A stretch of 64,000 nucleotides of DNA from Nakaseomyces glabratus (GCF_010111755.1 NC_088960.1:868001-932000); one strand, 5' to 3'. Counted from the first letter of the stretch, positions 9,774-20,435 are shown. The notes: generated by a model not told the origin, from the sequence alone. A program made the numbers and translations.

Positions 9774-11642
9774 TTACGTTTTTCCTGTGGTATCGCATCG
9801 TCTCCAGGACAGCAATAGAGCCATTGGGATTTGTGTTAACCAAATTCCAATTAATGCTAGGGGAACATACAATTCATTCAATGCGGTCTTGCGGGCTATG
9901 TTCACAATTTTTTCTACTTGGTCGAACATGTGGGATTCATTCGATGATGGTAACATTTTCGTGTGGCCAGCAATGTTAATGAGCTCTGTTGTGTTGATTC
10001 TAGGTAGCTTTATATGGGCTTCATTGTTTATCCAAGTCATTGCATTCTCGACAGATATTAACTTCCGCAATATTGCACATCCCACAACCGTTTTCATGGG
10101 TTTATACAATGGCGTATTGTTAAAGCTGGACGCTAAAATGTATTCAATTTTGTCAACAGCGTGTGCTACAGTGGCATTGACACTTGCAGTTGTGTTTGTT
10201 ATCCATCCAAACACTTGTGTGTTCAGGTTTGCCTCAGTGCCATTTACGTATTGATTTGCCAGGGAAGTCCATAAATTGATGTCGCTTTTGATCATCTTGT
10301 TGATTTCATCGTTTGAAGCTTGTAATTGAATATGAACCTTGCCTGTGTTACTAAGATAATTACTAATTATCTGGATAACGATGAGTTGAATGGCTACAGT
10401 TATTAAACCGATTAATCCCATTGCCATTATTGTTGAGGACCTACTAGAAAAGATGTAGAGCATACAAAATTGCAATCTTTCTGAATATTCGGTCTCATCG
10501 TTCCCAAAGTATTTGCCCATTTTAATTGTCATCCACCTTGCTATTGGATTGAAATTACGTTGATATGATTCAGCTAAATTGAATTTACTATCGTTAAAGG
10601 GACTGTAATTGAGTGAAGAGTTGTCTCCGGAGGACATGAATTCTTTATTGTCAATATATTGACTTACTTCATCTTGAACGTTATTAAGTCGTTTCGATTC
10701 TTGATATTCTTTTTGAATACTAGGTATAGCCATAAACAAAGCTATAAAAATACCGAGTATTGCCACCAATATATTTCCTACTTTTAATATGTGGATTAGG
10801 TGTTCATATACTTTCTTAATATTTGGGATATATTGACCACAAATTGGGTATAAAGTTGTGTCGGTGTTATTTCTTAAATACAGAATTTTGGTATCAGGTA
10901 ATAAAGATTCGGCATTTACTTTAGTAATTTCTCTTTTAACATGGTAAAACGGTATAGATATAAGATCCTTAGTTTCTGACTTCAAGTCGTCGAAACTGGG
11001 TACTTTATCTGCCATATACTGTAATTGGTCGTTTATCTTTGATGATAAATGTATATTTCGAAGGCCCTTGACAGTAAAGTTTACTTTACTTAAACTCGCA
11101 GCTACAGAGTTATCGCTCTTGAATATGCTGGACAGTCTATTTCCGCCTTTATTTATTAATGAGGTCAGGTCGTTTAAACCATCATCTAGTCCGCGTGTGG
11201 CCTCAATTAAAGTATTGTTTACTGCCTCTAATATATGTTCGGTAGTATTTGTAGCTACATCGACAGCGCCATCGACAGCACTAATTAAGAGGCAGGCATA
11301 AGTGCCAAGGTACAAATCCACTAAGAAACCTAACAGACCCTCGCTAGCGTCAATCAGGATCTCTAAACCACGGAGACTAGCCTCGACACTTTCAAGCATG
11401 GACTTTCTAATCATATAGTTTCCAAGAGTGTTCACAAAGATCGGAAGATCGTCATAAACTTTGCGATTCACTTGATCTAAACCATTACAACTTGAAATTG
11501 CATACTTTTCTGTATACCTTAGTATCCTTATAATGAAATAGTTAAATAATACAATCTTGGCGGTCAGAATAGTTACAGTTATGCTATACTTATTAAGCCA
11601 AACTTGTGTTAGTCTATCTCTCAACAATAAATAATTTCTCAT
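9774..11642 (-). CDS. PRM1: Pheromone-regulated plasma-membrane fusion protein
   Basis: From the ATG at 11642 the protein has 622 residues, near the 661 of S. cerevisiae Prm1. An ATG at 11720 would add 26 residues, but family members begin close to the conserved RLxQxWLNKY segment. Hydrophobic segments lie near the N-terminus, around the GFLVDLYLGTYACLLI segment, the ILVAILGIFIALFMAIPSI segment, the IMAMGLIGLITVAIQLIVIQ segment and near the C-terminus, matching the multi-pass Prm1 layout with two large glycosylated loops (many N-x-S/T). Prm1 acts when plasma membranes of mating cells fuse. The upstream sequence holds a perfect pheromone response element. Neighbour order agrees with S. cerevisiae. 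Confidence 0.9.
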   Translation of the reverse strand: MRNYLLLRDRLTQVWLNKYSITVTILTAKIVLFNYFIIRILRYTEKYAISSCNGLDQVNRKVYDDLPIFVNTLGNYMIRKSMLESVEASLRGLEILIDASEGLLGFLVDLYLGTYACLLISAVDGAVDVATNTTEHILEAVNNTLIEATRGLDDGLNDLTSLINKGGNRLSSIFKSDNSVAASLSKVNFTVKGLRNIHLSSKINDQLQYMADKVPSFDDLKSETKDLISIPFYHVKREITKVNAESLLPDTKILYLRNNTDTTLYPICGQYIPNIKKVYEHLIHILKVGNILVAILGIFIALFMAIPSIQKEYQESKRLNNVQDEVSQYIDNKEFMSSGDNSSLNYSPFNDSKFNLAESYQRNFNPIARWMTIKMGKYFGNDETEYSERLQFCMLYIFSSRSSTIMAMGLIGLITVAIQLIVIQIISNYLSNTGKVHIQLQASNDEINKMIKSDINLWTSLANQYVNGTEANLNTQVFGWITNTTASVNATVAHAVDKIEYILASSFNNTPLYKPMKTVVGCAILRKLISVENAMTWINNEAHIKLPRINTTELINIAGHTKMLPSSNESHMFDQVEKIVNIARKTALNELYVPLALIGIWLTQIPMALLLSWRRCDTTGKT

Positions 11643-12127
11643 TATGTAGCTTGCTATAAGACAGCTTGGTTCAATTATTAGTTGACAGCATTTGTGAAAA
11701 TGACTGCAAACTGTATACAAATTTTACTAACTTATTTTTACATTTTATATTGGTTGACTCCCTCAATATTAAACTTCTCAAACTATCTTTTACATTTTGA
11801 TGCAACAAACTTGTTTCAGATATATTGCCAAAGTAAAACAGTTCCGAGAGGTATGGCTTTTCCAAACTGTAGCTACATACTTAATGATCCATTCTAAGCT
11901 CTGTTATTTGGGAATTGGTTTTGTCTATTAGTGCCCATTGCTGTTCTAGTGTCATCTTTAGTAGGATTATTTATTACTTTCTGTACCTGAACTTTTTCCG
12001 ATGAGCTTAAATAATCCGAATATAAATGAAGGTTGGCCTTCTAAGTTAAGCATAAGTTAGAAGAATCCTATTGTGTTGCTAGGGCTAGGAATTACAAAAG
12101 CAGAATCTGGAATTAAGCTGCTGAAGA
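11643..12127. other. Divergent PRM1-LCD1 intergenic region
   Basis: A 485-bp AT-rich divergent promoter region. Besides the pheromone element it contains two exact matches to the S. cerevisiae ARS consensus (TTTTACATTTT at 11736-11746 and 11788-11798). The first lies within the possible N-terminal extension of PRM1's flank. It is also the junction between the YNL-type and YDR-type gene blocks. Confidence 0.5.
11812..11818 (-). promoter_or_regulatory. Pheromone response element before PRM1
   Basis: TGTTTCA on the plus strand reads TGAAACA on the PRM1 strand, the perfect binding core of Ste12. It lies 170 bp upstream of the chosen PRM1 start. Prm1 is a known pheromone-induced gene in S. cerevisiae, so the site fits. 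Confidence 0.7.
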
Positions 12128-14287
12128 ATGGATGATTTTTCTTCCGATGATGACCTTCTTCTTACGCTAGTTAATGATAAAGAGATTGAGGACGCCAACG
12201 ATCTGCTAGAGGAAGACAGTCATACCCATAATGAGACTAATGACAGTAATGAAGAATTAACTAGGGCTCTTGGGGAGTCTAGTATGCTAAGAGATAAGTT
12301 GAAATTACTACAAGCTCAAATTGAACAAGAAAGATCAAAGAGTAATTATAGAGTAAACGAAGTCAAGGAGGAATTTGATAAAGAAATACAAAAACTGCGA
12401 CAACAGTTGCAAAGCCTCGAGGATGAGAAGAAATTTCTTGTTTTAGAATCTCGTGGTATTAATGCTGTTAATCAAAGAATAAAGACGTCTCCACCTGAGG
12501 CATTCAGCAGAGTTTCAAGCCAGCATCGTGCATTGAACACACCAGATAGCAGTCACATTCAAGAGCATATACCGAAGAAAAGGAAAACAGAGATAAGTAC
12601 ACAACCTTCAATTGTATTGAATCCCAATAGAGTTATTAAGGATGAAGTATCAGCATTTTTTGATTGTTTGTATGTTCATAGAATAGTGGGAGTGGAACTG
12701 TCTACCATAGAGATACTAAATTGTATCAAATTCGAGCATATTGATGAATTCAACTATAAATTATTGAAAATAAATAAGGATACTTCTATTGGTAGTGGTA
12801 TTGTTGATTTTTTGCAATCATGTAAGAAGAATATGAAACTTAATGAGCTTGTAGATAGTGTCTTAGAACATCTAGCGACTTTGATAAAAGCAATCATTAT
12901 CAATGATCAGGAGTTAAACTTTTCCGTTCCCTTTTTGGTGGCACTTATGGTTCAAACAATCTTATTCAGGCCAAGTGCAGTAAGTGTAAATTCCCTTAAA
13001 GATTTGTTCATTTTTACCTGTGATCTAATACGCAAATTTCAAATTGTTCTCAAGAAGCCACTTCATAAATCACCGCTAGAAGTGGATTTGGGGCCCCAAA
13101 TATTTCAATATGAACTGATTGATAACTTAATACTGGTCTACTCATTCGATCTTTTAGAGTCCACCACAAAGGTAATACGGATACAGCAACTATCGGAAAC
13201 GCTATACATGGAGTTCTTTGATGAAAGTTTGATGAAATCACTCGAAGCTGTTTACAAATTAACTTTGACAATATCATTTAAACCAGTAATTAATGTAATC
13301 TATAGTATGGTTGCGGTATTCGTAACCATTACTAATATTATGAATAACGACAACCTTTCGAAACCATTTGGTTCAAGTAAATGGTGGTCTGATCTTTTGA
13401 CAAGACTATATCAACTACTAGGTAAAAGAATACTGAATTTTCATGTATTCGACGACACCAACACTAATAATATGCATATCGATAGATTTTTTGATTTCTA
13501 CAGTCTCTTAAGAAACATGGGAACTAATAGTGTATCCCCATTACTAGCTCAGTTAGTAACACGGGGAGAAATAAAAGGTATACCTAATATTGTCTTAAAA
13601 GATGATATTATAGATAAATACGAGTCTAAAAAGGAGAAAGGCGTTCTTTCTGATAATTTAGAGCTTGAAAAGTGGTTCGTTTACTTAAAAGATGATATTT
13701 TATCAATAATTGAAAATTTGATGGGGTATTTTAAGAAGGACAGTAAAATAACCAATGGGGAAATTCTGATTAATTTAACGAAATTGATCTCTGTGGAACA
13801 GAGTCAGTTTATGGACCATCTCATTGACCAAGACACGGATGTATTTGCTGTGCGAATGAACCTTGTGGAGCATGCATTATCGATTATATATCGTATGTGG
13901 AAGTATTATGAGGAAAATATTACCCAAGAATCAATAAAAGAAGTGGAGAGTGAGCTTGTTATGTCTCTATGGAGAATAATTGTCTGCAAGCACGCTTCCA
14001 AAAAGATATGTAAAGATGATTTAATGGAACATAGGATCTTGATAAATCAGATGGAAAATCTTCATTTACAAGATACAATCGATTTATATGAAGATGCATT
14101 TGAAGATATGCCGGAATACATTAAGGAAGAACTTGAATGTTCAATTAATAATGGTACGCAGCAAAAGATGCAAGTGCAATATGATGATATATATATTGAG
14201 ATGGCACGCTACATCTTAGAATCTAAACTAACCAATTTTATTTCGGTCGAGAACACAGATTCATTGTATTTGTCAATGGGATTTTGA
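12128..14287 (+). CDS. LCD1: ATRIP homolog, DNA-damage checkpoint partner of Mec1
   Basis: A 719-residue protein close in size to S. cerevisiae Lcd1/Ddc2 (747). It has an acidic N-terminus (DDFSSDDDLLLTL, resembling an RPA-binding motif), a charged coiled coil at about residues 42-118, a basic KKRK patch near residue 150, and a long helical C-terminal region ending in SLYLSMGF. Lcd1 recruits the Mec1 kinase to RPA-coated single-stranded DNA. Overall similarity in this family is low, so the call relies on this layout plus adjacency to the SAM2-LPP1-PSP1-GMC1 block, which neighbours LCD1 in S. cerevisiae. RPL37B and PLM2, which lie between LCD1 and SAM2 there, are absent here. Confidence 0.85.
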   Translation: MDDFSSDDDLLLTLVNDKEIEDANDLLEEDSHTHNETNDSNEELTRALGESSMLRDKLKLLQAQIEQERSKSNYRVNEVKEEFDKEIQKLRQQLQSLEDEKKFLVLESRGINAVNQRIKTSPPEAFSRVSSQHRALNTPDSSHIQEHIPKKRKTEISTQPSIVLNPNRVIKDEVSAFFDCLYVHRIVGVELSTIEILNCIKFEHIDEFNYKLLKINKDTSIGSGIVDFLQSCKKNMKLNELVDSVLEHLATLIKAIIINDQELNFSVPFLVALMVQTILFRPSAVSVNSLKDLFIFTCDLIRKFQIVLKKPLHKSPLEVDLGPQIFQYELIDNLILVYSFDLLESTTKVIRIQQLSETLYMEFFDESLMKSLEAVYKLTLTISFKPVINVIYSMVAVFVTITNIMNNDNLSKPFGSSKWWSDLLTRLYQLLGKRILNFHVFDDTNTNNMHIDRFFDFYSLLRNMGTNSVSPLLAQLVTRGEIKGIPNIVLKDDIIDKYESKKEKGVLSDNLELEKWFVYLKDDILSIIENLMGYFKKDSKITNGEILINLTKLISVEQSQFMDHLIDQDTDVFAVRMNLVEHALSIIYRMWKYYEENITQESIKEVESELVMSLWRIIVCKHASKKICKDDLMEHRILINQMENLHLQDTIDLYEDAFEDMPEYIKEELECSINNGTQQKMQVQYDDIYIEMARYILESKLTNFISVENTDSLYLSMGF

Positions 14288-14627
14288 CATTTTCAGCTGT
14301 AAAGTTCTTTCTAATTTCATTACATTAGTATTACTTAGTACAGATTATTTATTGACGTGATTTTCTTAGAATATATGATGAAACTGTAATGTATAAAAGT
14401 ATGAACAGATTTTGTCGAGCTTTTTTCCCAAAACATAAAAATCAATGTAAAGGAATAAATATTCAAACTGAACAGCTAAATCATTATTGAGATTGAAGAT
14501 CAAATACTTGAGTAGTAGTCTCTATTTACAAGCTACAAGCTCAGTCTATCCAACACATTTCTTTATGAAAAAAATCTTAGGGGTTCAAATATAGTAGTAT
14601 TCGGAATTCTTACAGTCTAAATTTCAA
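14288..14627. other. Convergent LCD1-SAM2 spacer
   Basis: An AT-rich 340-bp region between two 3' ends. It presumably carries both transcription terminators; nothing else is recognised. Confidence 0.5.
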
Positions 14628-15779
14628 TTAAAATTGAAGCTTCTTTGGTTTTTCCCAAGGATATTCTTGGTTGGTGAAGTGGCCATAAGTAGCAGTTGGC
14701 AAATAGATTGGTCTAGCCAAGTTCAATTCTCTAACAAGGACACCTGGTCTCAAATCGAAGTTTTTCTTAATAATTTCAATAATTTCTTCATCAGTCTTAC
14801 TGGAAGTACCGTAAGTGTCAACACTGATGGACAAAGGTTCAGCAATACCAATGGCATATGAGAATTGCACTTGAACTCTCTTACATAGGCCAGCAGCTAA
14901 AAGGGACTTAGCCACCCATCTGGCGGCATAAGCAGCAGAACGGTCCACCTTTGAGTAATCTTTACCAGAGAATGCACCACCACCAACAGCAGCTGCACCA
15001 CCATAGGCATCGACAATGATCTTTCTACCAGTTAGGCCAGCGTCACCTTGTGGACCACCGATGACAAATCTTCCAGATGGTTGAATGTAATATTTAGTGT
15101 TCTCATCAAGCATATCGGAAGGAATGACTTTGTCAATGATCTCAGTCTTTAGTTGGCTTCTTAGATCCTCAGTAGAGATGTATTCGGCATGCTGAGCAGA
15201 GATAACAATGGTATCGATTCTTAGTGGAATCCATCTACCATCTTTCTCTTCGTATTCAACAGTGACTTGAGTCTTGGTATCTGGTCTGATCCATTCTAGA
15301 GAACCATCACGTCTGGCATCAGCCATAGCCATATTCAATTTATGTGCCAAGAGAATGGTCAATGGCAAGCCTTCTGGGGTTTCGTCAGTAGCATAACCAA
15401 ACATAATACCCTGGTCACCAGCACCCAATTCTTCAATGGCTTTGTCAAAGTGAAGACCTTGAGCGATATCTGGAGATTGTTGTTCAATGGCAACCAACAC
15501 ATTACAGGTCTTGTAGTCAAATCCCTTTTCATCATCGTCGTAACCAATCTTCTTGATAGTGTCTCTAACAATTTGTTGGTAATCTAGGTGAGCCTTTGTA
15601 GTAATCTCACCGAAGACCATGATCATACCAGTCTTGGCAGCAGTCTCACAAGCAACTTTAGACAAAGGGTCCTGCTCCAAACAGGCATCTAAGATGGCAT
15701 CAGAGACTTGGTCACAGATCTTATCCGGATGACCCTCACCAACTGACTCTGAAGTGAATAAAAATCTGTTGTTACCCAT
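14628..15779 (-). CDS. SAM2: S-adenosylmethionine synthetase
   Basis: The protein makes S-adenosylmethionine from methionine and ATP in the cytosol. Starting at the ATG at 15779 it has 383 residues, matching the 382-384 of the yeast enzymes; the open frame upstream has only a TTG. The family signatures are intact: GEGHPDK near residue 14, [12 protein letters not shown] near 118, the glycine-rich P-loop-like GGGAFSGKD near 270, and the DRSAAY segment. Codon choice is strongly biased, as expected for a highly expressed enzyme. S. cerevisiae has SAM1 and SAM2; the neighbour LPP1 favours the SAM2 position, but this may be the only copy in this species. Met31/32-like sites lie upstream. Confidence 0.95.
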   Translation of the reverse strand: MGNNRFLFTSESVGEGHPDKICDQVSDAILDACLEQDPLSKVACETAAKTGMIMVFGEITTKAHLDYQQIVRDTIKKIGYDDDEKGFDYKTCNVLVAIEQQSPDIAQGLHFDKAIEELGAGDQGIMFGYATDETPEGLPLTILLAHKLNMAMADARRDGSLEWIRPDTKTQVTVEYEEKDGRWIPLRIDTIVISAQHAEYISTEDLRSQLKTEIIDKVIPSDMLDENTKYYIQPSGRFVIGGPQGDAGLTGRKIIVDAYGGAAAVGGGAFSGKDYSKVDRSAAYAARWVAKSLLAAGLCKRVQVQFSYAIGIAEPLSISVDTYGTSSKTDEEIIEIIKKNFDLRPGVLVRELNLARPIYLPTATYGHFTNQEYPWEKPKKLQF

Positions 15780-16329
15780 TGTGTTTATTTGCTTCAATTG
15801 CAGAGTATATATGTAAAATTAAAGGCTTATAAGTTATTGTTATGAACTGTTGCTTCAAACTGCCAGAGAGTTGTTACAACTGGATACTCTTTATATACTT
15901 TTTGCCAAAAAGTTTTGCTCATACTTAAACGAGCACCCACAGAAGCAGTGTGCCAATTGACAATGCAGCTCAAAGACCGATACAAGAGCTGCGTTGATTT
16001 CAAATTCTTGTCATTGAACAACAATGCCTTGTTCAAACTGTGTTCTTTCAAACAAAAGATGCTGGAAAAGAGTGGGAACTGTGGGTATGTGACCATACGA
16101 TAACTCAAATCATGATTACTGTACATTGTGATGTTGTGGTGTGTGCTATATAATGTATATTGGCTTATACAATAAGCTATTTCATCCTTCCTTTGTCCAT
16201 ACTATCATTGAGCTATATGGATCATGAGGCATATTTGGGCCCTTGTGTGCGTCGAGGTGCCCTTGTCCAACTCTATTCATGTCTAGAGCAAAGGAAAAAC
16301 TAGTAGTAATGGGAAGGTTATATATAATC
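15780..16329. other. SAM2 promoter and LPP1 3' region
   Basis: A 550-bp spacer. Apart from the methionine-type motifs near 16035-16097 I see no conserved element, and its open frames show no similarity to a known protein. Confidence 0.5.
16035..16097. promoter_or_regulatory. Met31/Met32-like motifs upstream of SAM2
   Basis: AAACTGTGT at 16035-16043 and AACTGTGGG at 16077-16085 resemble the AAACTGTGG core. The second is followed at once by TATGTGAC (complement GTCACATA), one base off the Cbf1 motif RTCACRTG. Cbf1 and Met31/32 sites side by side are typical of S. cerevisiae MET genes. They lie about 260-310 bp upstream of the SAM2 ATG. Confidence 0.5.
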
Positions 16330-17133
16330 TTATGCTGGTAGTTCATATGTAGAGGAGCGTGGACTGAATACCCATCTCCAGCTGGCAGCTATCATAGCTA
16401 TTCCGATGATACAGCCGGATACCACGTCGTACCAGTGGTGGCGATGGTCGGTTATCCTAGACATCATGACCAGAAGAATCAGTACTATGCACCATATGTG
16501 TCTAGTGTGATGACTTGACACAAATTGTTTCTGCCAGTAGTATGCAAACCCTAGTCCACTTGTAATGAAACTGGAGTGCCCACTTGGTGTACTCTTCAAA
16601 CCCTCATACAGCAACCTTTTGTTCTGTTGTTGACATATATCCAGGCCGTAATACTTTGTGAGGTCGCTGGCTTTATCCAAGGCTGGTTCACAGCGAGCTA
16701 TGAAATCAGGTCTGAAGTTACCGATAACCAGCTTCAAACAACCAGTAACGGCACCATTGAGTGATAGGATTAGGTACAGGCATAGAACACTGATGAAGAA
16801 GAAGTGGCCTCTAGTGGACGAGCTCTCTGGCTTCATATTTGTCCAATTCCCATGGAACTTTCTAAGTGAGTCTTTGCCAAATGTGCAGAACCACACAACA
16901 ATAAGGCCACTTATAAGTGCACTCATTGTGATGACTTCAAACCCCGAGATCAACTCATTGCTGATGTGGCTCTTTCCAATGCTCTTATCGTCCAACCTGA
17001 ACCTCTTGTTCTCCAGTCGCGGTACCAGCTTGAACTCGGTGAATAGGAATAGTATACTACAAAACACCGTGGCAAGCAGCTGTGGAGAGTACATCCTGGT
17101 ATACTCCAGTGCTAACCCAAACGACACCTTCAT
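16330..17133 (-). CDS. LPP1: Lipid phosphate phosphatase (PAP2 family)
   Basis: A 267-residue multi-pass protein; S. cerevisiae Lpp1 has 274. All three catalytic motifs of the PAP2 superfamily are present: KLVIGNFRP (Lys134, Arg141, Pro142), PSGH (residues 183-186), and SRITDHRHHWYD (Ser225-Arg226, nucleophile-region His232, Asp236). It should remove phosphate from phosphatidate, lysophosphatidate and diacylglycerol pyrophosphate at Golgi or vacuolar membranes without magnesium. Six hydrophobic segments are visible. Paralog Dpp1 is possible from sequence alone, but the place between SAM2 and PSP1 is that of LPP1. Confidence 0.92.
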   Translation of the reverse strand: MKVSFGLALEYTRMYSPQLLATVFCSILFLFTEFKLVPRLENKRFRLDDKSIGKSHISNELISGFEVITMSALISGLIVVWFCTFGKDSLRKFHGNWTNMKPESSSTRGHFFFISVLCLYLILSLNGAVTGCLKLVIGNFRPDFIARCEPALDKASDLTKYYGLDICQQQNKRLLYEGLKSTPSGHSSFITSGLGFAYYWQKQFVSSHHTRHIWCIVLILLVMMSRITDHRHHWYDVVSGCIIGIAMIAASWRWVFSPRSSTYELPA

Positions 17134-18029
17134 CTCTTATATCAGTTAAAATCGCTGGCTTGAAGGAACCTCTTTGCGAGTTCTCCTATTTGCAGTTAGC
17201 ACCACTTACAAAAAAGTCTTCAAATATGTAATGAAGCCTGATGACCACTTTGTTGTAAAACACTAATTATTAAATACCACTCACAAGCATCTATAAGTGG
17301 GTCCTGTAATGTTAATTTCTATAAATAACACCTGTCAATGCCATCACTTATTGAATGATAAAGCCTTCAAGAAGGCACTTGGAACGTTTGATAGATCAAC
17401 AAGTTCAAGAGAGAAAAATACGTCATAGCTACTAACATTTAATTGCACAATTGAGATAACCATGCATGAGATTGCCAATGGCTACATACCCCATGGGAAA
17501 GAACTTATTCATGCTCGCTGTTTCTGTAGGATACTCTCTTTTTTTGTTTTACAACTGAATGTATTTTATTTTATATGAATATGTATAAAAGCGTTTAGAT
17601 AAGAAATAGAAAAAACTGGAGGAATCAAAAACAAATTAGTAAAATAAGAAGGTAAAAGTAGAAGTATTATGGTAGATCATGTGAGAGAAATGGTCCTTAT
17701 AGTCTATCAAAGAGTCGTTTTAACATGATTTGAATTGAGATAAAAGAAAAGAATAATAATAACATAACGCAAGTTGTATAATAAAAAAAAAGAGGAATAT
17801 GAACTATAATGTTCTAAGTTTTTCTATAAGTTGGCGTGTCAGTACGGGTAGGAATAGCCATGTTCCAATAATCTATTAATATGAACATAATAATAACACA
17901 ATAGGGGGTCTTGTTACAACTTTTTAACTCCCATTCTTTTTGAGGGCTGTGAAAAACAAGGAAGTCTTATATTAATTCAATAACAGCCTTATCAGACAAG
18001 GGTTGAATCACAGCGAAAAGGAGTGTATC
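17134..18029. other. LPP1 promoter and PSP1 3' region
   Basis: An 896-bp AT-rich spacer. In S. cerevisiae the small gene SPG3 lies between LPP1 and PSP1; no comparable ORF is seen here. A lone TACTAAC at 17430-17436 has no matching GTATGT donor upstream and is probably chance. Confidence 0.5.
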
Positions 18030-20435
18030 CTAATAATCAAAATGGGTCTTGAATAGTTGGTTGACAAGTTCTTTATAAACACCAATTTGGAAATTGTCCA
18101 ATTCCAACTTATTCAATGGTGGAGCCAGAACAGAACTATTATCGCTTTTCAATGGTGCATCTTGAACCTCCATTTGATTTTCACCATCAATCATATTCTG
18201 ATACATATTCAGTTCCTTGTGATCTTTATCATAGTACTTAGTATCGACTTCCAGGTTGTTAGGAAGTGCGCATAACCAAATTCTAGTTTTATAATATTTG
18301 AAAAGCTCTTTGATAAGATCTCTAAAATCATTACGTTCTTCGCACAAGTAATAGAAAGTCAGTTTTTTGCGGTCAAATTGGAATTCGGCATTCAAAATTT
18401 TAATGTTCAAAGCCATCTTAGATCTCTGATTGGAATTGTCGTTCTCCTTTTCGCCTTGTTGAGAGCCATTAATAGTCTCATTTAAGGAGCTCAATTTGCT
18501 GCGAGCAATGTGCATGGCTCTCAACTCGTCCTGAAACTTATTGTGAAGGTTGGTACTCACCTCCCATGGTGTAGCAAATCTTAAAACCTGTTTAGATGGG
18601 ATTATGAGTTCTGTTAGTTCAACAACGTCGTAAAGTTTTGGATTGATATCTGGCGTCTCACCGCTTTTTGAGGCCTCTAATAAACCAATAAAATTATCAT
18701 TTGATATATGTTGGTTCCTATTAGTAATTAATGAATCAAAATGGATCTTCTTCTTCAAGAAATTAACAAAAAGGGCCAAGTTCAGATCTACTGAAGGTTC
18801 AACAACCAAAACTAAATCCTTACCACGATCACCATCAATAATTACAAGGTCTCCTCTCTTCATCAGAAGATTAGTTGTTTGAGGTGTAGACAGTAATTCA
18901 AGTTTACCATTTTTTAAGGCAACAAGTACCAAAGGTTTGTACGAGGCATTCCCACCATTGGTTGGATCATTCCCATTTTCGTTCAAGTTTCCATTCTCCT
19001 CACCATTAGATTGCTTGCTTCCCTTATTGAAATAATTACTGTTACGAGATTTCAAGAAATCCAGGAAGCTCAACACAGAGCTCGAAGTATTTTCGTTATC
19101 ATTTGTAATCACCAATTGCTCCTTAATAAAATCAGCAAATTTGAAAACCTCTTTACTAGAAAAATAGTTAGCACCACACTCCAAATAAAATTGATGTAGT
19201 TTTGGAGTTGAAACAATTTGTCTCCCAGCAAGTAATAATAATCCAGTTTCATTCTGTAACTCTTCATAGTTATCCTTACAAATGCTGAAATCTAATGAGC
19301 TTTCAGATATATGGTTTTTTGAAGTATTCTGATGTGCACCATCATTCAAATGAGAAGACTTTACATTTTCAAAGTTGGATCCGTTATTGTAATGATTGAA
19401 GCGAGAATTATATTGGTCTTGTTGTTGTTTGGAAGCGTTATATGGGTACTGTTGTATATCCTTTTGACCCTGTCTGGAGCCAGGATTATTCTGGTGAGGG
19501 AACCTCTGATTATTTAAAGAGCGATTCTGGGGGTTATAATTATTCTCACCCTTCAAGTTTAAATTATTCAGTAGTGGAATTATATTAGACGTGTTCTTAT
19601 AGCCGTATGGCATAGTGTTTTGTACAGTTGCCGTTTGATTAGGCATTTGGCCGTATATTTGAGAGGGATTGACCTGCATGAAAGGGTCCATTGCTCCAGC
19701 AGCAGAGCTATGATGCCTTAGTGCAGCGATACCATTGGGTATGGGATTGTTGTGGATATCATACTGACCATGGATTAAAGTATCAGAAATATATGACGAT
19801 CTACGCCCGTCATTTCTGTCCTGCTGGGCTTCAAATCCAGAGAGTGCCGTCTTTGGGTTATTCCAGGCACCAGCAGATTGATTGCCGTTTGAATAGTCCA
19901 TATGATCCTGCCCCGGGTTAGATTGATATTTGTGCAACGTCGGTAGCGCAAATTCGCTGAACGGCGAAGAGTGGCTGTTACTGTTGCTAACATCGTTACC
20001 ATTACCCATTTTATCGGACATGTTATAGTTTGAGAATATATCCTGGTAGTTACCATTGCTATTAGGATCCAAGTTGTTTTGATTGTTGTTTTGACTCGGG
20101 TGATTCTGTTGTTGCAGTTGTCCTTGACTGTTGAAGAAATTGCTCGTTGGTATCTTTCTTTCAGTGTCCATAGATGTCATCTTCAAGCCAGAAAACGTAG
20201 GCATACGGTTTCTACCTTGTTCTAACTTAATACCATTCTTGTTACTCTTGAAACCATTGATAAAATCAAATTTCCTCTCTTTGTTCTCGTCGTCTTCGTT
20301 ACTCCTGTGCGCTCTATTCTGTAAATCCGTAAGCGACTTGCCACTGCTGTTCTTAAACAGCAGCTTCTCGTAATAGTTGCGGAGATCGGCGTTATCAGAT
20401 ATACTCGTAGTACTACTGATAGATGGCAACTCCAT
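18030..20435 (-). CDS. PSP1: PSP1-family protein (suppressor of DNA polymerase alpha mutations)
   Basis: From the ATG at 20435 the protein has 801 residues; the frame continues seven codons upstream only from a TTG. The N-terminal 370 residues are rich in Asn, Gln and Ser (for example QLQQQNHPSQNNNQNN), likely disordered. The C-terminal half holds the PSP1 domain with a KPLVLVALKNGKLELLSTP-like start, a VIIDGDRGKDLVLVVEP segment, and FDRKKLTFYYLCEERNDFRDL, the most conserved stretch. Yeast Psp1 was found as a high-copy suppressor of polymerase alpha (cdc17) alleles and associates with P-bodies; its biochemical role is not settled. Position between LPP1 and GMC1 agrees. Confidence 0.92.
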   Translation of the reverse strand: MELPSISSTTSISDNADLRNYYEKLLFKNSSGKSLTDLQNRAHRSNEDDENKERKFDFINGFKSNKNGIKLEQGRNRMPTFSGLKMTSMDTERKIPTSNFFNSQGQLQQQNHPSQNNNQNNLDPNSNGNYQDIFSNYNMSDKMGNGNDVSNSNSHSSPFSEFALPTLHKYQSNPGQDHMDYSNGNQSAGAWNNPKTALSGFEAQQDRNDGRRSSYISDTLIHGQYDIHNNPIPNGIAALRHHSSAAGAMDPFMQVNPSQIYGQMPNQTATVQNTMPYGYKNTSNIIPLLNNLNLKGENNYNPQNRSLNNQRFPHQNNPGSRQGQKDIQQYPYNASKQQQDQYNSRFNHYNNGSNFENVKSSHLNDGAHQNTSKNHISESSLDFSICKDNYEELQNETGLLLLAGRQIVSTPKLHQFYLECGANYFSSKEVFKFADFIKEQLVITNDNENTSSSVLSFLDFLKSRNSNYFNKGSKQSNGEENGNLNENGNDPTNGGNASYKPLVLVALKNGKLELLSTPQTTNLLMKRGDLVIIDGDRGKDLVLVVEPSVDLNLALFVNFLKKKIHFDSLITNRNQHISNDNFIGLLEASKSGETPDINPKLYDVVELTELIIPSKQVLRFATPWEVSTNLHNKFQDELRAMHIARSKLSSLNETINGSQQGEKENDNSNQRSKMALNIKILNAEFQFDRKKLTFYYLCEERNDFRDLIKELFKYYKTRIWLCALPNNLEVDTKYYDKDHKELNMYQNMIDGENQMEVQDAPLKSDNSSVLAPPLNKLELDNFQIGVYKELVNQLFKTHFDY

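Noticed and set aside
9694..10254. 186-codon frame on the plus strand
   Set aside because: Antisense to PRM1, whose reading frame, size, membrane segments and neighbours are well supported.
17430..17436. TACTAAC branch-point consensus
   Set aside because: No GTATGT donor upstream and no frame on either side to join; expected by chance in AT-rich DNA.
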